Assembly: GCF_016466415.2 (NCBI RefSeq)
Contig: NZ_CP066771.1
Span: 2,976,001 to 3,040,000 of the forward strand
Direction of reading: 5' to 3'
Origin: Ralstonia pickettii
GTDB lineage: Bacteria > Pseudomonadota > Gammaproteobacteria > Burkholderiales > Burkholderiaceae
Length of the DNA: 64,000 bases
The translations under genes and the position numbers were made by a program. Position 1 is the first letter of the stretch, and every line of letters starts with the position of its first letter. Shown piece after piece: positions 25,262 through 33,151 of this stretch. The notes beneath the pieces are model-generated. The model was not told where the DNA came from. It saw only the letters and a list, made by a program, of their open reading frames with translations, and ran no database searches.

Positions 25262-25879
25262 TCACTCGCCCTTCGTCGCCGACGGGCCACCGGGCATGGC
25301 CGCGGCCGCCGGGGTGTTCTTCTGCGCCTTGCGGGCGTCGTGACGGGCCTTCATGTAGGCGCGGATCTCGTCTTCGGTGATCTTGCCGTCGTGGTTGGCG
25401 TCGATCTGGTCGAAGTTCTTGGCCAGACGCGGCATGCCGGCCTGCACTTCGTCCTTGGTCAGGCTGCCATCGTTGTCCTTGTCGGCCGCCTTGAACTTGG
25501 CGTCGAAGCGCTGCGCCATCTTTTCGTGCATCTCGCCCTTGTGGGCCTTGTGCCAGGCGGCCAGCTCGTCCTTGCTCAGTTGGCCATCGTGGTTGGTATC
25601 GATCTGGTCGAAGTTCTTTTCAAGCCACGCGTGGCCCTTGGCCTCGTCGCGCGAGACCTGGCCGTCGCCGTTGGTGTCGATGGCCTTGAAGCCACCGTGG
25701 TGGCCAGGCTTGCCGGCGCGGGCGTCGCTCTGCGGCGCAGCCGGTGCCGTGGCGGCGGCCGGCGCTTGCGCGCTGGCAGCGGGGGCACTGGCATCCTGGG
25801 CCCGGGCGTTCATGCCCGACATGGCGAGGAACAGGGCCGAGGTGGCGAGGAAGGCTTGTACAGCACGTTTGTTGGTCAT
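25262..25879 (-). CDS. Exported EF-hand calcium-binding protein
   Basis: 205 residues. Signal peptide with cleavage near ARA-QDA, then an Ala/Pro-rich linker to about residue 58. Four EF-hand loops follow: DTNGDGQVSRDE, DTNHDGQLSKDE, DKDNDGSLTKDE and DANHDGKITEDE, each with Asp/Asn at the calcium positions and a final Glu. The C terminus is Lys/Ala rich. Probably a periplasmic or secreted calcium sensor or buffer; partner unknown. It lies just outside the type II secretion cluster on the same strand as gspC, 148 bases away, with its own terminator. Confidence 0.9.
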   Translation of the reverse strand: MTNKRAVQAFLATSALFLAMSGMNARAQDASAPAASAQAPAAATAPAAPQSDARAGKPGHHGGFKAIDTNGDGQVSRDEAKGHAWLEKNFDQIDTNHDGQLSKDELAAWHKAHKGEMHEKMAQRFDAKFKAADKDNDGSLTKDEVQAGMPRLAKNFDQIDANHDGKITEDEIRAYMKARHDARKAQKNTPAAAAMPGGPSATKGE

Positions 25880-26026
25880 GGTCAGCTCCTTTTCACATGG
25901 ACTGTGTAGCGGATTAGAACCCGACGATCCCGGCGCGTTGCCGGCTTTTACACGCTGTTACCCCGATGACACGCGCTGTAATATGCGCCCGCCAACGCAT
26001 GGCGAGCCGCATCAGGCACGACATGC

Positions 26027-26710
26027 CTATTGGTCGGCGCCGGGCTGGGGGGTATCGCCCTTGCGTGCGGCGGCCGCTGCGCGGTGGCGCGGGCCGACGA
26101 TGCCGCCCCCCTGGCTGACAGGCTCGTCCCCCGTGTTGATCTGCGCGGGTGCAATGGGCAGCATGGCGCCCGGCATGGCGGTGTTGGCCGGGTTGTTGGC
26201 AACTGACGGTGCGGGCGGCATTGCGGGAGTGGACAGCGGTGCCGCGGCGCCTGCGGGGGGCAGCGGCATGGCCGGCGTATTGCGATTGGCCGGCGAGACG
26301 CCCGCCACGGCGCTGGCCGGCAGCGGAATCTCCTGGCGCGCGCCATTACGCTCGATCACCACCGAGCGCGCCTTGATTTCCACCAGCTTGATGCTGGACG
26401 ACAACGACTTGCCGGCGCGCACGGCCTGCGGTGCGCCACCGTCCATGGACACGATGGCTGCCCCGGAACCATCGGCCAGATCCGCCACCACGCCCATGAT
26501 CTGCACATCGCGCGGACCGTTCTGCGGGCCACCGCCGAAGAGCGTGACGGCGGCGCCGGTCTCCAGGGCATCGGTCTGCGCCACGCGCGCCTCACGCGGC
26601 GCGCCCAGCGAGCGCAGCGACGACAGCGTCAGCACCCAGTGCGTCAGCAGCGCACACAGGGCAGCAAACAGTACAAGGCTGAGCAGGCGGGACGACTGTC
26701 GAGCGTTCAT
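26027..26710 (-). CDS. gspC: Type II secretion inner-membrane protein GspC
   Basis: 227 residues. A single N-terminal membrane segment at about 9-28 (LLSLVLFAALCALLTHWVL), then the periplasmic homology region (about 55-125) with VQIMGVVADLADGSGAAIVS and GARQEIPLP. The C-terminal third is Ala/Pro-rich and no PDZ domain is visible, so the protein is shorter than the classical 270-300 residue GspC. It links the inner-membrane platform to the secretin GspD. Divergent from gspG, 175 bases apart, as in other Burkholderiales. Confidence 0.85.
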   Translation of the reverse strand: MNARQSSRLLSLVLFAALCALLTHWVLTLSSLRSLGAPREARVAQTDALETGAAVTLFGGGPQNGPRDVQIMGVVADLADGSGAAIVSMDGGAPQAVRAGKSLSSSIKLVEIKARSVVIERNGARQEIPLPASAVAGVSPANRNTPAMPLPPAGAAAPLSTPAMPPAPSVANNPANTAMPGAMLPIAPAQINTGDEPVSQGGGIVGPRHRAAAAARKGDTPQPGADQ

Positions 26711-26884
26711 GAAATGGGCGAGGCACCGTAGGAATACGCCGATTCTATCCGCCCTTCATGCCGGTTCGGTGAACAGCTTGGAGGGGCGGCTCTAGCGCCA
26801 ACGCAGCATGACCCCGCTGCGCAATATATGGTCATCTCTGACGGATATACTGTGTCTCTTACCCTTATTGCCAACTCTGTCGCC

Positions 26885-27355
26885 ATGATGCAAGGCCAAC
26901 TTCGCTCCTCTTTCCGCCAGCGCGCCCTCGCTCGACACGCAGCGCGTGGCTTCACCCTGATCGAAATCATGGTGGTGGTGGTGATCCTGGGTATCCTCGC
27001 CGCGCTGGTGGTGCCGAAGATCATGAGCCGCCCCGACGAGGCGCGCATCATCGCCGCCAAACAGGACATCGCTTCCATTTCGCAGGCGCTCAAGCTCTAT
27101 CGCCTGGACAACGGCCGCTACCCGACGACCGAGCAGGGCATCAGCGCGCTGGTCACCAAGCCGACCACCGAGCCGATCCCCAACAACTGGAAAGGCGGCG
27201 GCTATCTGGAACGCCTGCCCAAAGACCCGTGGGGCCATCCGTACCAATATCTGAACCCAGGCGTGCGCGGTGAAGTGGACGTCTTCAGCTTCGGCGCCGA
27301 CGGCCAGGCCGGCGGCACGGGCAATGACGCCGATATCGGCAACTGGGACAACTAA
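26885..27355 (+). CDS. gspG: Type II secretion major pseudopilin GspG
   Basis: 156 residues from ATG 26885 (an adjacent ATG at 26888 is equally possible). Type IV prepilin-like leader of about 22 residues, cleaved in [17 protein letters not shown], followed by the hydrophobic stem helix with Glu at +5. The C-terminal GspG signature includes [12 protein letters not shown] and [13 protein letters not shown], and an acidic calcium-site loop near [19 protein letters not shown]. Main subunit of the pseudopilus that pushes exoproteins through the secretin. First gene of the gspG-F operon. Confidence 0.95.
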   Translation: MMQGQLRSSFRQRALARHAARGFTLIEIMVVVVILGILAALVVPKIMSRPDEARIIAAKQDIASISQALKLYRLDNGRYPTTEQGISALVTKPTTEPIPNNWKGGGYLERLPKDPWGHPYQYLNPGVRGEVDVFSFGADGQAGGTGNDADIGNWDN

Positions 27356-27387
27356 GCCGCCGCAGTCGCCTCAGCCACCCTCGCACC

Positions 27388-27882
27388 ATGTTCGGCCAAT
27401 CACGCCGCCACCAGCACCCTCGCGGCTTTACGCTGCTGGAGTTGCTGGTGGTGGTGGTCATCATCGGCATCGTGCTGGCCGTGGTGGCCGTGAACGCTAC
27501 GCCCAACCCGCGCTCGCAGCTGGCTGATGATGCGCAAAAGCTCGCCCGCCTGATCGAACTGGCTCAGGAAGAGGCGCAGCTCACATCGCGCCCTGTGGCG
27601 TGGGAAGGCGATGCGCAGGGCTGGCGCTTCTACGAATCGACCCCCAACGGCTGGCGCCTGCTCACGCGCGACGTGCTCGCGCCGGGCCACTGGCGCCAAG
27701 GCATGGACAACGTACAGATCGTCGCCGGTGCCGCTGCGGTCCCGGGCGCGCCGCAGCGCCTCGTGTTCGGCCGCGAGGCGATCGGCTTGCCGTGGCGCGT
27801 GGCGCTGACCTCGCAAGGATCGCGCGTCGACGTGGTATCCGACGGCGGCCCCCGCGTGCTGATGGAGATGCAAACGCAATGA
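27388..27882 (+). CDS. gspH: Type II secretion minor pseudopilin GspH
   Basis: 164 residues. Leader MFGQSRRHQHPRG is cleaved before FTLLELLVVVVIIGIVLAVV, with the conserved Glu at +5. The rest is the GspH beta-rich globular domain (QLADDAQKLARLIELAQEEA, then a WEGDAQGWRF segment). Part of the pseudopilus tip. It follows gspG by 32 bases, and its stop overlaps the gspI start (ATGA). Confidence 0.92.
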   Translation: MFGQSRRHQHPRGFTLLELLVVVVIIGIVLAVVAVNATPNPRSQLADDAQKLARLIELAQEEAQLTSRPVAWEGDAQGWRFYESTPNGWRLLTRDVLAPGHWRQGMDNVQIVAGAAAVPGAPQRLVFGREAIGLPWRVALTSQGSRVDVVSDGGPRVLMEMQTQ

Positions 27883-28277
27883 CGCGCAGCCATCGTCCCA
27901 CGCGCACGCGCGGCTTCACCCTGCTCGAAGTGCTGGTGGCGCTGACCATCGTGGCCGTGGCGCTCACCGCCACCATGCGCGCCATGGGCAGCATGACCAC
28001 CGCCAGCGATTCGCTGCAGACTCGCATGATCGCCACCTGGAGCGCCGAGAACCACCTGGCCAACCTGCGCCTGGCACGGGTCTTCCCAGACCCCGGTGCG
28101 CGCGGCTTTCCGTGCCCGCAAGGCGATACGCAACTGTGGTGCGAAGAAACCATCGCCAGCACCCCCAACCCGGTGTTCCGCCGCGTGGAGGTGTCCGTCT
28201 ATCCGGATGCCTCCAAATCCGTGCGACTGGCCTGGCTTGTAACTCTATTGCCGAACGATGCGCGCAATGTCTTCTAA
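27879..28277 (+). CDS. gspI: Type II secretion minor pseudopilin GspI
   Basis: 132 residues. Leader MTRSHRPTRTRG then FTLLEVLVALTIVAVALTAT. A short globular domain contains two Cys (GFPCPQG, LWCEE) and ends VRLAWLVTLLPND. GspI begins the tip complex with GspJ and GspK. The start was taken at 27879 because it overlaps the gspH stop and gives the standard leader; longer in-frame sequence upstream is gspH in another frame. Confidence 0.92.
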   Translation: MTRSHRPTRTRGFTLLEVLVALTIVAVALTATMRAMGSMTTASDSLQTRMIATWSAENHLANLRLARVFPDPGARGFPCPQGDTQLWCEETIASTPNPVFRRVEVSVYPDASKSVRLAWLVTLLPNDARNVF

Positions 28278-29001
28278 TCGTTCCGCGAACATCGGCACGC
28301 GCGGCTTCACCCTGCTCGAACTGCTGGTGGCGATCACGCTGCTGGCCATCCTGGCCGTGATCGCCTGGCGCGGGCTCGACAGCATGACCCGCACGCACGA
28401 GGCGCTGGCCCAACGCGATGAACGCATCGAAGCACTCAAGACGGCCTACGCCCAGTTCGATGCCGATTGCACCCAACTGGCCGATCCGAACACGCTGTCG
28501 CGCTCACCGGTGGAGGTAGACGCCAACCGCGTGTTGATGGTGCGCGACCGCCGCGACGATGGCCAACCGCCTGCGTGGCAGGTGGTGCTCTACCGCATCG
28601 TCGACGGCCGGCTCGAGCGCCTCCAGACCCAACCGATCACCAACCGCGGCGACCTGCGCAATGCGATGGACAACCTGCGCCAGGGCGGTGTGGGTGCCGC
28701 GCGCTACCTGCTCGCCGCCAACGTTGACAGCATCGGCGCCCGCGCCTGGATCGAACCCGGCGGTTGGATGGACAGCACGGGCGCGCTGTCGGCGGCACTG
28801 TTCCCGGCCGGTAGCAACACCACCACCCTCACCGGCTTGCCGTCGGCTTCCACGCCCAGCGCGTCGGCGCCCTCGGCCAACAGCCCCGGCGTGGTGGTGC
28901 CGGTCGCCTCGGTGCGCGCGGTGGAACTGGCATTGCTCGTGCGCATGACGCCGCAGGGCGCGCCGCAGCGCTTCACGCGCATCTGCATGACGGGGCTTTG
29001 A
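28258..29001 (+). CDS. gspJ: Type II secretion minor pseudopilin GspJ
   Basis: 247 residues. The leader ends TRG before FTLLELLVAITLLAILAVIA. GspJ globular features include AQFDADCTQLADPN and AWQVVLYRIVDGRLERLQTQ. A Ser/Pro/Ala-rich insert (about residues 195-220) makes it longer than the usual 200 residues. The start overlaps gspI by 20 bases; ATG 28267 is an alternative. Tip component of the pseudopilus. Confidence 0.9.
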   Translation: MRAMSSNRSANIGTRGFTLLELLVAITLLAILAVIAWRGLDSMTRTHEALAQRDERIEALKTAYAQFDADCTQLADPNTLSRSPVEVDANRVLMVRDRRDDGQPPAWQVVLYRIVDGRLERLQTQPITNRGDLRNAMDNLRQGGVGAARYLLAANVDSIGARAWIEPGGWMDSTGALSAALFPAGSNTTTLTGLPSASTPSASAPSANSPGVVVPVASVRAVELALLVRMTPQGAPQRFTRICMTGL

Positions 29002-29002
29002 C

Positions 29003-30091
29003 ATGGCGCGATGCTCCCGTCGATTGTCTCAACGTCATCCGCAGCCCGGGCGCCAGCGCGGCGCGGCCATCATTACAGCGCTGCTCGTCGTTACGCTGGC
29101 CGTGGTGATCGTGTCGGGCATGCTGTGGCGCCAGCAGGTGGAGATCCGCGCGGTGGAAAACCAGCGCCTGAAATCGCAGGCCACGTGGATCGCGCGGGCG
29201 GGCATCGACTGGGCGCGCCTCATCCTGCGCGACGACCAGCGCCGCACCGGGGCGGTAGACCACCTGGGCGAAATCTGGGCCGTGCCGATTCAGGAAACCA
29301 AGCTGTCGGACTTTCTCGGCAGCTCGCTGCGCACGGACACGGCCGGCGAAGAGTCCTACCTGTCCGGCCGGATCTTCGATGCCCAGGCGCGCTTCAACCT
29401 GATGAACCTGCTGATAGCGCGGACGCTGGGCGGCCGCATGATCATTACCGGCCGCGACAAGAACGCCATCAAGGCGTACGGCCTGCTGCTGCAGTCGCTC
29501 AACATCGACCCGAGCCTGGCCAATGTCACGGCGACGTACCTGGCGCAGATGTTGGGCGGCTTCCAGTCGATCGAAGGCATGCAGGGCGGTCAGCAAGGCG
29601 GCGAAGACAGCGGCGGGGGCGGGAGCGCCGGCAGCACCGGCAACGGCCCGCGACCGCTCGACGACGTGGCCAGCCTGCTGACGATCCCGGGCTACACGGC
29701 GGACATGGTCGCCAAGCTGCGCTCCTACGTGATCGTGCTCCCCACCCGCACGCAGATCAACGCCAACACGGCCAGCGCCGAAGTGCTGGCTGCCGTCATC
29801 CCGAACCTGAGCCTGGACCGCGCCCGCTCGCTGGTGCAGGCGCGCGACCGCGCGTACTTCCGCAACATCGGCGATGTCACGAACCAGTTGCGCGGCATCG
29901 CGCCCGGGGTCGACACCGCCGCTGCGGCCAATCTGCTGGACGTGCAGACCCACTACTTTCTGGTCTACGGGATGGCGCGTCACGAGCGGGCCCGCATCGG
30001 AGAAGTGGCGCTTGTTTCACGTGGCGACCCAGTCAACAATAACGCGACCCGCATCGTCTGGGTCCGCCGCATCGACGAGATTCCGTCATGA
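29003..30091 (+). CDS. gspK: Type II secretion minor pseudopilin GspK
   Basis: 362 residues, starting one base after the gspJ stop. The leader ends QRG before AAIITALLVVTLAVVIVSGM; as usual for GspK the Glu at +5 is missing. The large alpha-helical insert domain lies at about 100-270, with a Gly/Ser-rich loop near 195-215 (GGEDSGGGGSAGSTG). SAM-like helix-hairpin repeats contain INANTASAEVLAAVIPNLSL. It caps the pseudopilus. It is followed by 161 bases without a gene before gspL. Confidence 0.92.
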   Translation: MARCSRRLSQRHPQPGRQRGAAIITALLVVTLAVVIVSGMLWRQQVEIRAVENQRLKSQATWIARAGIDWARLILRDDQRRTGAVDHLGEIWAVPIQETKLSDFLGSSLRTDTAGEESYLSGRIFDAQARFNLMNLLIARTLGGRMIITGRDKNAIKAYGLLLQSLNIDPSLANVTATYLAQMLGGFQSIEGMQGGQQGGEDSGGGGSAGSTGNGPRPLDDVASLLTIPGYTADMVAKLRSYVIVLPTRTQINANTASAEVLAAVIPNLSLDRARSLVQARDRAYFRNIGDVTNQLRGIAPGVDTAAAANLLDVQTHYFLVYGMARHERARIGEVALVSRGDPVNNNATRIVWVRRIDEIPS

Positions 30092-30252
30092 CGGCGGCGC
30101 AACACCCCTCCACGTGCGTACGCGCCGCTTGTAGACAGACCCCGGCCTTCGCCGTATTGTCATCCGCATCGTTCAGCATCGCGGGTCTTGCGCAATCCGG
30201 CGCTAGCGTTGGCAGTTCGCATTCACACTCTCAAGATCAATAGAGGAGCGGT

Positions 30253-31689
30253 TTGACGACCTCCCTGTACGTGCGCCTGCCGCACCGGCCCATTCAATCG
30301 CCCGAACGCTGGTCGGCGGGCGCGCTTGCCTCCGTGCCCTTCGCGCTGGTGCGCGAAGAAGGCGCACAAGGGCCGCAGCGCGTTCAGCGCGAAGGCACGT
30401 CGCGCACCGACGAGTTGCCGGCGGCCGATCGCCTGATCCTTTTGCTGCCCGCCGCCGATGTGCTGCTGGTGCCGGCCAACGTGCCGCCGCTGGCGCTGCC
30501 CAAACTGCGTCTGGCGCTGCCCAACCTGGTGGAAGAGCGCCTCGTGCAGGATGCGCAGCAGTGTCATATCGCCCTTGGGCCCCGCCTGGGTGATGCCCCC
30601 GCACGCAACTGGCGCGCGCCCCGCGAGCCGCAGTCGCGCGCGCTGATGATCGCTGACCGCGCTTGGGTCCGTTTCATTCTCGATACCTTCGCCGGCCACA
30701 AACACCGCACCTGCCATCTGCTGCCCGCGCAGCTTTGCGTGCCGTTTGAAACGCCTGCTGCCGCGGCGACCCCACATGCGGAATCGACAAACGCGGGCGA
30801 ACGTGCAGAGCCGTCGCTCGACGCTGCCGATGCGCCTGCACCTGCAGCCGAAGCGCCCGCTGCCGAAGCCGTGGCAACGGTTGTACCGGCAACCATCGCG
30901 CTCGATGCGGCACCGCCGTCCGACCCGGACGCGCCTGTCGCCATCGACATCACCGTACGCACCGGCCGCGCCGAGGGCTATGGCCTGCGCGTGCTGCCGG
31001 CCAACGTCGGCAACTGGCTCGGGATTGCACCCACGCCGGCCACGCTGATGGTCTCGCCCGCACTGCGCGAGCTGGCGCCCGGCTTGTCGGCCGACCCCAC
31101 CGCCGCCACGCTGGACTGGTCAACCTGGGCTGCCGGCGCACGTGACGCCCTGGCTTCGGGCGAAGCCGATCTCTGCCAGTTCGACTTTGCACGCGGCGGT
31201 GTGGCCGGCATGGACTGGAGCCTCTGGCGCCTGCCGATCGCACTGGCCGTGCTGCTGGTGGTCGTGCAGCTCATCGGCATGAACGCGCGCTGGCTCACGC
31301 TGCGCGCCGAGCAGAAGCGGCTCGACACCGCCATGCGCGCCCAGTTGCAGACGGCATTCCCGAATACGCCGGTGATCCTCGACCCGCCCGCGCAGATGCG
31401 CCGCCAGGTCGAACAACTGCGGCTGGCCGCCGGCAAATCGGCGCCGGAAGACTTCCTGCCGCTGGCCGATCGCTTTGCCCAGGCGGCCACCGGCCTTGCG
31501 CCCGACGCGCTGCTCGCGCTCGACTACCACGGCCGCGCGCTCACAGTCACGCTCAAGGACGGCACCGACACCGCCAGCCTGCGCACCGCCGCCCGCAATG
31601 TCGGCCTGAACATGGACGCCGCCGAGGCGCCGCGCGGGGCTGAAGCCACCGTGCCGGGGTCGCGCTGGACGGTGTCCATCGCCCAATAG
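30253..31689 (+). CDS. gspL: Type II secretion inner-membrane protein GspL
   Basis: 478 residues from a TTG start with GAGGAG upstream. The cytoplasmic actin-like domain (about 1-250) recruits ATPase GspE. It is interrupted at about 170-225 by an Ala/Pro/Glu-rich linker. One membrane segment near 325-345 (LPIALAVLLVVVQLIGMNAR) leads to the periplasmic ferredoxin-like domain (about 350-478). Part of the inner-membrane platform with GspC, F and M. Confidence 0.9.
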   Translation: MTTSLYVRLPHRPIQSPERWSAGALASVPFALVREEGAQGPQRVQREGTSRTDELPAADRLILLLPAADVLLVPANVPPLALPKLRLALPNLVEERLVQDAQQCHIALGPRLGDAPARNWRAPREPQSRALMIADRAWVRFILDTFAGHKHRTCHLLPAQLCVPFETPAAAATPHAESTNAGERAEPSLDAADAPAPAAEAPAAEAVATVVPATIALDAAPPSDPDAPVAIDITVRTGRAEGYGLRVLPANVGNWLGIAPTPATLMVSPALRELAPGLSADPTAATLDWSTWAAGARDALASGEADLCQFDFARGGVAGMDWSLWRLPIALAVLLVVVQLIGMNARWLTLRAEQKRLDTAMRAQLQTAFPNTPVILDPPAQMRRQVEQLRLAAGKSAPEDFLPLADRFAQAATGLAPDALLALDYHGRALTVTLKDGTDTASLRTAARNVGLNMDAAEAPRGAEATVPGSRWTVSIAQ

Positions 31690-31699
31690 CGAATCTTCC

Positions 31700-32266
31700 A
31701 TGGCGACATCCTCCTCTTCCTCCCGATCGTCATCCCGCCGCCTGCCGCGCATTGGCGTGCCGGACCCGGTACGCGATGCGGCCACGACGTTCTGGATGCA
31801 GCGCGAACCGCGTGAACGCCGCATCCTTGCCGGTGGCGGCGTGGTGCTGTTGCTCGTGATCGTCTATCTCGTGCTGTGGGAGCCGGCCTTCGAGGGCCAG
31901 CGCCGCATCGAGAAAGCCTTGCCGCAAATGCGTACCCAACTCGCCGAGATGGAAACGCTGGGCCAGGAAGCGCGCGGCCTGTCGGCCATTGCCGCGGCGC
32001 CGGTGCCGCGCGGTGCGGAACTGGAGCAGGCGCTCAACGCGAGCCTCACCAACCACGGGCTGAAGGCCACGCGGATGGCGATGTCGGGCGAAAGCGTGCA
32101 GGTGCAGCTGGACAAGGTCCCGTTTGGCGCCATCGCCGAATGGCTGCAGGAGGTGCGGCAGGCGCAGCGCATGAAGGTGATCGACACGAACATCAAATAC
32201 GTGGGCGCAACGGCCCTGGTCAACGTGACGGCGACGCTGCAAGGCCCCGCCGCCCCGGGCCGCTGA
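31700..32266 (+). CDS. gspM: Type II secretion inner-membrane protein GspM
   Basis: 188 residues. A Ser/Arg-rich N terminus, one membrane segment at about 45-65 (ILAGGGVVLLLVIVYLVLW), then a periplasmic coiled-coil and ferredoxin-like domain with KVPFGAIAEWLQEVRQAQRM. It binds GspL in the platform. Begins 10 bases after gspL. Confidence 0.9.
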   Translation: MATSSSSSRSSSRRLPRIGVPDPVRDAATTFWMQREPRERRILAGGGVVLLLVIVYLVLWEPAFEGQRRIEKALPQMRTQLAEMETLGQEARGLSAIAAAPVPRGAELEQALNASLTNHGLKATRMAMSGESVQVQLDKVPFGAIAEWLQEVRQAQRMKVIDTNIKYVGATALVNVTATLQGPAAPGR

Positions 32267-32283
32267 CGGGTCCGATCGTGCCG

Positions 32284-33126
32284 ATGGGGATTGAATCGCT
32301 GCCGCCGCTGCGCCTGCGCCGCCGTGCCGAATCCGACGAGCGCACGAGCCTCGGATGGCGCGTGTTGTGGTGCGGCGTGGCGCTGCTGGCCGTGGGCCTG
32401 ACCGTGGTGGCGCAGTATCCGGCCGCGTGGGCCGCAGAACGCATCGCTGCAGCCACGGGGCACCGTGTCTTGCTGGCCGACAGCCAGGGCACTATCTGGC
32501 ACGGCAGCGCAACGCTGGCGCTGACCGCCGGCAACGGCGGCGCCGATGCGACCGTGCTGCCGGGCCGCCTGTCGTGGTCGATCGACATGCTGCCGCTGCT
32601 GACCGGCACGCTGCGGGCGCACCTGGCGCACGAACGCGCGCTGGAGAAGCCCGTCACGCTGACAGTGACGCCGGGGCATTGGGACGCAGAGGCCGGCACG
32701 ATCGCCTTGCCTGCATCGTTGCTGGAGGGCATTGGCGCGCCGTTCAACACGCTCAAGCTGGACGGCCGACTGCGGGCGCAATGGACGCCGCTCTCGGGCC
32801 AATTCGGCCGTGGAAAGGGCCAACCAAGCACCGTCCAGGGCGCGCTGACTGTCACGCTCGAGCAGGTATCATCCAGCCTCAGCCGGGTGCGGCCGCTGGG
32901 CAGTTACCAGGCCGTGGTGTCGTTTGGCGGCGTGAGCGGTGCGCCGATGCAGTTGTCGCTGTCGACGCTGGCCGGGCCGCTCAGTCTGCAGGGCCAGGGC
33001 ACCCTTGGGCCCAGCGCGCATTTTGACGGGGTGGCGAGTGCCACGCCGGAGTCGGAACCGCAATTGATTGGCCTGTTGAGTCTGCTGGGCCCGCGCGACG
33101 GGTCGCAGCATCGACTCCGCTTTTGA
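32284..33126 (+). CDS. gspN: Type II secretion protein GspN
   Basis: 280 residues from ATG 32284 (GTG 32278 is in frame 6 bases earlier). One N-terminal membrane segment at about 26-48 (WRVLWCGVALLAVGLTVVA), then a beta-rich periplasmic domain with GTIWHGSATLAL and LPGRLSWSIDMLPLLTG typical of GspN. This accessory subunit is absent from many type II systems. The frame is open upstream but overlaps gspM there. Confidence 0.88.
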   Translation: MGIESLPPLRLRRRAESDERTSLGWRVLWCGVALLAVGLTVVAQYPAAWAAERIAAATGHRVLLADSQGTIWHGSATLALTAGNGGADATVLPGRLSWSIDMLPLLTGTLRAHLAHERALEKPVTLTVTPGHWDAEAGTIALPASLLEGIGAPFNTLKLDGRLRAQWTPLSGQFGRGKGQPSTVQGALTVTLEQVSSSLSRVRPLGSYQAVVSFGGVSGAPMQLSLSTLAGPLSLQGQGTLGPSAHFDGVASATPESEPQLIGLLSLLGPRDGSQHRLRF

Positions 33127-33151
33127 TCCTCAAGCCGGCGCGCGAGCCAGC